The notes beneath the pieces are model-generated. The model searched no databases, had not been told where the DNA came from, and saw only the letters and a program-made list of their open reading frames with translations. The position numbers and the translations under genes were made by a program. Below, piece after piece: positions 52,601 to 60,400 of a DNA stretch of 64,000 nt; the first letter of the stretch is position 1, and the number at the start of each line of letters is the position of its first letter. The stretch is from Heliocidaris tuberculata (taxonomy: Eukaryota > Echinodermata > Echinoidea > Camarodonta > Echinometridae): the NCBI GenBank assembly GCA_025618425.1, contig CM046833.1:5848356-5912355 (forward strand). Reading direction: 5' to 3'.

Positions 52601-54148
52601 AGTGTAATGTTCGCACATTTCTAAAGGTGATAGACAGGGCTATTGAAATTGCCTTCAGTTGATTTTTCGAAAGTAGTTTTTATCGTGTTTTTAGTAGAAT
52701 TGTATTGAGAATAAGTTCTTTTTCGGCAATCAGTAAGCTTTCGGTTGCTGTGCAGCAAGCTTCTCCAGACCTTCGTCTACACTGAAAAGCCATCTGTCTG
52801 AAAGAGTTTTTATTTCTTTTGAGACTCTCTTCCAAGACCGACGGGACCCTCCAGCACTCACCACAGTTGAGTAATTCTCTGCCTGGCTTGACTAGAGTGC
52901 TTATCATAATCGACAAAAAAGGTGTGGTACCCCACCCCGAAGCTTTACCACAAAATACAAGTTGTAAATGAAAAAAAAAATACATAGAATATCATGATAA
53001 ATATAATGCTTAATATAGCGCACTCACATGATTTTGGAAATAATCCCAGATTTACAGTAATTGACCCCGATTTTCTATGTTGTCAACGGGGATATCGAAT
53101 CTGTCAGGCGAACGGACTATACTAGTCAACGCACGGGCGCGCGTATGTAGTTCCCAGTTTCAAGCTCAGCGGCGGGGCTCTACCTCTGCACTCAAACGCA
53201 GTCAGAGTTGATACAATTTGTCAAATATGTCATATTTTGTGGTATATGAAAATGTTAAAAAGAGTGTTCATGGTATGAGGAAACGGCCCTAACAGGTTGT
53301 GACCAAACAGAGACAAAGGAAAAGAAAAAGGCTCCATATATTTGAATTTTGCCGACAAATTCAAGAGTTAAAAGGGTACTAGACTTTTAAATTTGCCAGC
53401 ATTAATTACCAGTTTGCCGACTAAAATGTAGCCACGCTCGGCTAGAGGAACCAAGCATCATAGGATACAATAATCTGTACATTGTTAGAAGACACAAAAT
53501 CACCCAAATATATATGAGACATTTACATGGTTACGGATTGAAGAGAGCAAGTGGAAAAGCTCATTTCATTTTGAAATTAACATTTTTTTTTCTTAACGCT
53601 ACAATGTGGTAAATAAAGAATACATGTTTAACAATGTGGTAAACATAGAGAACAATATAGTGAATACTTCAGAAAAAGGAGGCGAAACCCAGGAAAGCAA
53701 AGCTTGTGTTGGGAACGCCCATAACAATTAAACACATTTCAAATCCCACATGGAAGTTCTCTCGGATTTAAAGACACAAAATGGATTCTCAATTGGAATT
53801 TTACACTATTCGGGTATTTCACGGATAACCGGTTTCATCAATCACCGAGAGTGAACTTCACATATGACCAAGAGGTCCAACGTAATGGAACTTGCCCCGT
53901 AAAGAAAGCTCATCATAAATCTCCGTCACCCGAACGTTCTCCGATACCATATTTCCAGGTGAGAATTTCCAGTTTCGCCTCGTGTGAGATTTGTACTCAT
54001 ATTAATTGGAGTCTAGTGTAAGTGAATTATGACGCAGTGCACAGTCATGGAAACTGCCGAGAGTATGTGTTTAACTTTTAACTTTTAACTTTTTTAAAAT
54101 CAAAATTCCTTTAAATTCCTGCTCGTATGACTCCTTATAATATTAATG

Positions 54149-54197
<49 letters not shown>

Positions 54198-54256
54198 TAA
54201 TGATAATGATAATAATAATTAAAACAGTAATAATAATAATAATGATAATAATGATG

Positions 54257-54297
<41 letters not shown>

Positions 54298-57200
54298 AAT
54301 ACATTATATTAATATAGCGTATTACATAATGCATAATAGTACTCTCATCAGTCGTTTTGCCCTTTAATCACAATTTCACTGTTATTATTTCTCCGAAGAA
54401 GTAATATTGCAGGATGTTATTTAAACATAATACATGTATTACATAGGAATGGAGCCCGAAACATGCAAACAAAATATCTTTTGTTGATAGCTACGACGGA
54501 TTCTAATTTGTTTATACATACCCCTGATCATCACTTTGCGGGGAGGACCTTCGCTCCACACGAGTTCTTGGTGGCCGTAGCGGGTTGCTAGAGCGGTCCA
54601 ATTACCGCTGGAAGCTGAGTGGTAGTTTTTGAACAAGTTGGGACATGATGATAACATCTCTATTGGATCACCTAATGCACTGTTCAACCGAACCTCGCCC
54701 GTGGAAGGATGAATCTCGCTCCAAATGACTCGAGAACCTATATATTCGTCGACTTTATGTAACACGGGGTAACACAATTTTTAAAATGGAAATGCTTTTA
54801 GTTTTACATCGACAACAAAACTAAATGCTTAATGGCCTAATAACATATTTAGTTAAAGTACTTAAAAAACCCGCAGACTGTGTTCCAAAAATTCGGAGAC
54901 TACTCGAAGTTTCGGACTATTCCGATAGTTATAACACATAGAAATAAAAGGCAAATTTGTCAATTTTCCACAGTATATAGTTCATTCAATCTCTCGATGT
55001 GAGGGCCATCAAGATGTCCTTTTTTAAACAGCTAATTATGTTGCATTATTTTGACACCAACTATGAGAAGGCAAAACTGGGTTTTCCTTCTCCAAAATGG
55101 GACAGAACGAATTTTTTAGTTTTGGAACTCCTGACTGGCAGGAGATGTGGGGCTGCTTTACTGCTTCCAGCTATGGAATGAATTTCGTCATTGTATGGTG
55201 CTCTAGCTGCCATACATATTTCTGGTCGCTGGACAATTTGGATGTCAGTACCGAAAATTTCTATTAATTTTCTTTCAAATGAAACTGAGCACCATTTAAC
55301 TTGATCTTTTCCTCATTTTATACGAATTGTCATATAAGTTTCACGAGGATATGGCATATTAGGAAAGCTTCGAAAATGTGTCCCGAAGGTATTTAATTTG
55401 AAGAAAAAAAAGAGGGGGCTTATCTTGTTACGATCATAGGATTTGTGACAAGAAAGAACTTTGTACGCATAATTATAGACAAGCATATTTATCTGCTCAG
55501 AAAAGGGAAAGGCTCGAAAAGTGATGCACAAAAGAGGAGAAAATATGGAATGGAACGCCAGTATAAAGGCGATAAAGCGATAAGGGCTTACTCGGTTCGT
55601 AAGATACGACGAAACCTTGATTATTTTTCGCCTCTGCCCATGATATAAAGCTGATTGTAATGAACCTTCCACTGGAGTCAATCGATGTTGGTTGATCCAT
55701 GTCACAGAATTCTTCAGCAATCCCATTTCCATCGTAGATCCGAAGGAAAGCTCCACTGAAAATGATGGTTAGGATGTATAAAATGAACATTATCGTTGTC
55801 ATTATTACTATTAATGGCTACATGTCGTTTTTCTGAAGGTTCCTCATTCTGAAAATGTAACAGAACCCTACATCATTTTGTTTAATTACGAACCATCGGA
55901 ATAATGAACCCTGATTCATTTTCGTAATTAGAAATAAGGAACCCTGGGTTTTGGTCGGAATTACGAATCCTATATAATTTTAAGAATTATGAACCTTGGA
56001 TAAACGAACCTTAGAAATTATACACCTTTGGAATATTATTCGGAATTATGAAACTTAAATTCATTTTCAGAATTATGAACCCCTTGGTATGAGAATTTTG
56101 TGCTTCGGAATTATGAACCTTCGGGAAAAAGATTAGGCCTACCCCTCCCCCCCCCCCCCCCCCCCCCCCGTGACAACGCCTTTGACACGCGATGTAAGAG
56201 CGACATTTTATATCAGGGTACAATTTCATAAAACATGTTATCAGTAATACCTGTCACATTTCTATGACAAATTTATTCTCTGCCAGTCAGATGCAAGGAT
56301 TTCAGTAGCTTATAACAGTTAATGCAACTTGTTATTGGTAACACGTTTTATGAAACATGGCCCAGATGCACACAAGGTGCCAATTGCCTGACTACAGGCT
56401 GCTTCACACGAAGCGTCATTTCAATTGCGTCGGTACCTATATACGCTAATCGAACCTGTGAAGGCAGTTAAACCCATGCGCTAGTTATCAAAAGTATTGT
56501 TTACACTTGTCATTTTGCTATCACTTTTTAAAGGCCAAGTCCATACTAATATCAAGTTGATTTCAATAAATAGAGTAAAATTAAACAAGCATAACAGTGA
56601 AAATTTTACTGAAATCGGATGTAAAATAAGAAAGTTACGGCATTTTGAAGTTTTCCATTATTTCATGAAACAGTGATATGCATAACATGGTGGCATGCAA
56701 ATGAGTAAACCGATGATGTCACACACTCACATTTCCTTACGTATTTTATTATTTGAAATTTCAAACATTTCAATTTTTATGAATGTGATAATAAAGAATC
56801 TCTCCCTTGTATCAAAATAAGTTACAATAATGATGATTTTACATGTTCCATAAGGAGTCAAACCATGTTTTACATTATTGAAGCGAAAATTTGAAATACA
56901 TGATATTTCATATAATAAAATACATAAGGAAAAGCGAGTGTGTGACATCATCGGTTCACTCATTTGCATACCGCCCATGTTATGCATATCACTGTTTCAA
57001 GAAATAAATCAAAACTTCAAAATGCCATAGCTTTCTTATTTTATATTTGATTTCAATAGAATTTTCACAGTTGATTTTACTCTGTTTATTCAAATCAACT
57101 TGATATTAGTGTGGACTTTGCCTTTAAACGATATCACTCTTTCATGACACGCAACAGACCGTACAAGTCACTAACGCGGCCCTTACGTCAGCAAATAAGG

Positions 57201-57399
57201 CCACGTGTGAGCCAGGCTTTAGGACGGCGTCAGCATGGTCAGTGACTCGTGCAGTCGTTGACGCGCCATATGAGCATGATGAGAGTGGCATCGTACAAAA
57301 AGTGATTGCACAATGTTCTTTAACTTTAAATGGTATTTTATTATGTCCTTCTTTTTACACTGACAGGTGGTGCCTAGTTGAAATCATTTAACAGAACAC

Positions 57400-57439
<40 letters not shown>

Positions 57440-60400
57440 AACAGAAAATAAATTAATAGGATGATTGTTGAGCATAGATTAAAATCATACAGTTTGGTTT
57501 TTTTTCAAAATATCAGATGAATTTATAATTTAACGAGGCCAAGATAACAAACTGTGAATAATCTTTATTTATGAAAAACAACTAAAAGACAGAACACCAC
57601 CACCAACAACAAAGAGTACTGTAAACAGACATTGTATCCTTTCTTTTATTGAGGTAATTTTAAATGATCATCACAAATATAAGTATAATTTTCTTTAAAT
57701 AAAACAAATGGAAATCACGCTCAGGTTATTTCTAAGATAGTGCATGATGGTCGAGGGAAAACATGAAACACTATTCCAGAAAAAAAAATGTATGTAATAA
57801 TTTAGACAAAATAAAAATCCGGAAAAACACAATAAAGGTCGAATTGGGGAAATCCTTCAAACTAAATGCTCAACTTTCGTGATTTATTATGTATTTTCTT
57901 TCCTTTTTGTTTGTTTGTTTGTTTCGGGGTTTTTTTAGGGTCAAAAATTGTATTACGTCACTTAGTGATACCTGCAGTTGCGAAACTTGAACTTGATTCT
58001 AATTCTGGTCTCAGCACCAGACTCAATGCTCCAAAAACAGATCGAAGGTGGATAGCTATCAGGATAGTTTGGAGACCGTATCACACCAGCTCCAGCCTCT
58101 ATAAAACCCCCACATCCCTGACTGGAAGCGATGGTGAACAGAGCGCTGGAGATCATGCAAGATTTTTTAAAATGTGCGATCAGGGCAAAGGTGTCATTAC
58201 AATTTACAAGGCGGTATTAATTACTGAATATTATCACAATTCCAGATGGCTGCTATATTAATAATTTTTTAAACCCCATGGGCAGTGGCCTATCTACACT
58301 TAAAAAAGAACTGGGCAAAATTTTACCCAAAATTTACCCAACATGAGGGTCGTTAAGTGTCCGACCAACTTTGGGGTAAACCTCACCATATACAGAATTT
58401 GCTCTTTTGTTTGGCAATTTCAGTTTGACCAATAATTTACCCATCCATACTTGCCCAACCAATTTTACCTAATAGGATATTGCCCAACCCTCTAAACATC
58501 ATCAATCCTAACCTATCCTACTTTAACTTATCCTATCCTATTTCTTTTTTCTTTTCTTTTTTTAATTATATGTTATATTGTTTTATAATCAAATAGAGTC
58601 ACAAAATTCACAAATAATTAACAGTTATTGTACAAAGGGAAGAAAAAAGTGACAAGAACATTTCATAAAAAGACATATTATAAAAGCGAGAACCACCATG
58701 ATTAAGTTATGTCCAGGAAAGCATAGCTTCCTCGAAGACCCCCCCCCCCCCCACCCCATAGGCACACATAACTGCTAATTATTTGCCTCCCCCTTTCAAA
58801 GATCCCCAAGCCGGAACAGGCTCCATTCCCAATTTCTCTACCACAAATTACACACTTTATTCCACACAATCAAAATTTACTGCTACTCAAAGTAACAAAA
58901 AGATTACACTTTCCCAAACTCATCTCCTCTAATCTTTATCATCATAATTCATATTATTGTATAGAGCCTGAACCGGACCCGGAGATCTGTGACAGTGAGA
59001 AAATACATCATAAAATTATAAAGAAAAAATGTGCCAAAACACATTCCAATGCATTTTAACTATCCCAATCCCAGGGAGCGCCATGATAACACTGGGAAAA
59101 TCAGCGAGTGGAGCCAGCATTTTAACCCGGTACCTATAAGGAGTAATAGCAAGGAAAATCATGGTGATTCCAAACAGCAAAACAATGACATACATGTAAA
59201 TATTCAGTGTACCAATACACAGCATACAAAATCATTAAGTCTGAAAGATACACTGTATATATACAAATAAACTGTATTTGGGGGGCATGAAATAAATATG
59301 AATATTACATCTTAAACAAATCATAGATCAAATCGCCATTTTTTAAAGTGTAAAGTAAATATTTCTTTTCTTGGCTAAATAGTACTCAATTTCTTTTTTT
59401 TTTTTTTAATGAAACTCATAAATAGGTCAACATTTGGTGATTCACTCCTAAATTTACAAATATAAATATAATACTTTACAACTAATAGAAGGTATGTTAT
59501 AAATCTATCTAATCCTATTCTTAACCTATCCTATCCTAGACCTGTCCTACCCAGTTGGTGCAGTCTAGTGCAATCTCTTACATACCCCTTATAGTTTTTT
59601 TATGCCTTTGGTGACAGTTAGTAAATCGGGCAATCCCCAACCATACACTACTAAAAATTCATGAATATTTTCATAAGTGTTTTCCCCAATATTGGGTAAA
59701 GTGATATAGAACAAGGTGGGCAAATGCATGAAACAAAACAATTTGGACAATCTCACCCATTTCTTTTACCTAGTGTTCATAGTTTACATAATTGAATACC
59801 CAGTTTAATATGGATCAATCATTTTTCCCCATACTGGGTAAAAAATATTTATCACACGTTGGGCAAAAGCGTGTAGGAAACAGTTGGAAAAAATTTGCCC
59901 AACCTTTACACAATTCAAATTTTACCCAGCATAGTTAACCCAGTATTTTTTAGAGTGTAGGGACTATGGCGCCCGGGGCAAACAATAAAATTGAGCCAAT
60001 CCTCCTTCTTCCCCGCCCAAAGAGTTCACCTTAAAAAATCGAACCAGATTCATTCCCATAGAAACCTAAAGCGCATCGTGATAATGATATTTGATGCACT
60101 TAACCCTCGATGAGGAGGCAAAGTTTGATAAACAGCTCTAGAACCGAGCGTTAGAATTTCATTTCATTTTTAAACATCAAAAATACAATGTCATAAGTAT
60201 TATGCACCTACTAAGCACAGCAACCGCGCGTTAGCTGGAGTTTCTTTCAATTTTTCGAACATTCTGTTCGGAGAGCAAGATTAACGAAAGTCATAAAAAA
60301 TTAACAACTTTTATTTAAGCTAGTTCACTTTTAACTGTTATAGCTCACACGCACTAAATTATTATAGATGGCATCCAAGCCATAAATACGGATTGTACAG

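Noticed and set aside
54143..54367. Poly-Tyr and poly-Ile ORFs
   Set aside because: Translation of an AAT microsatellite.
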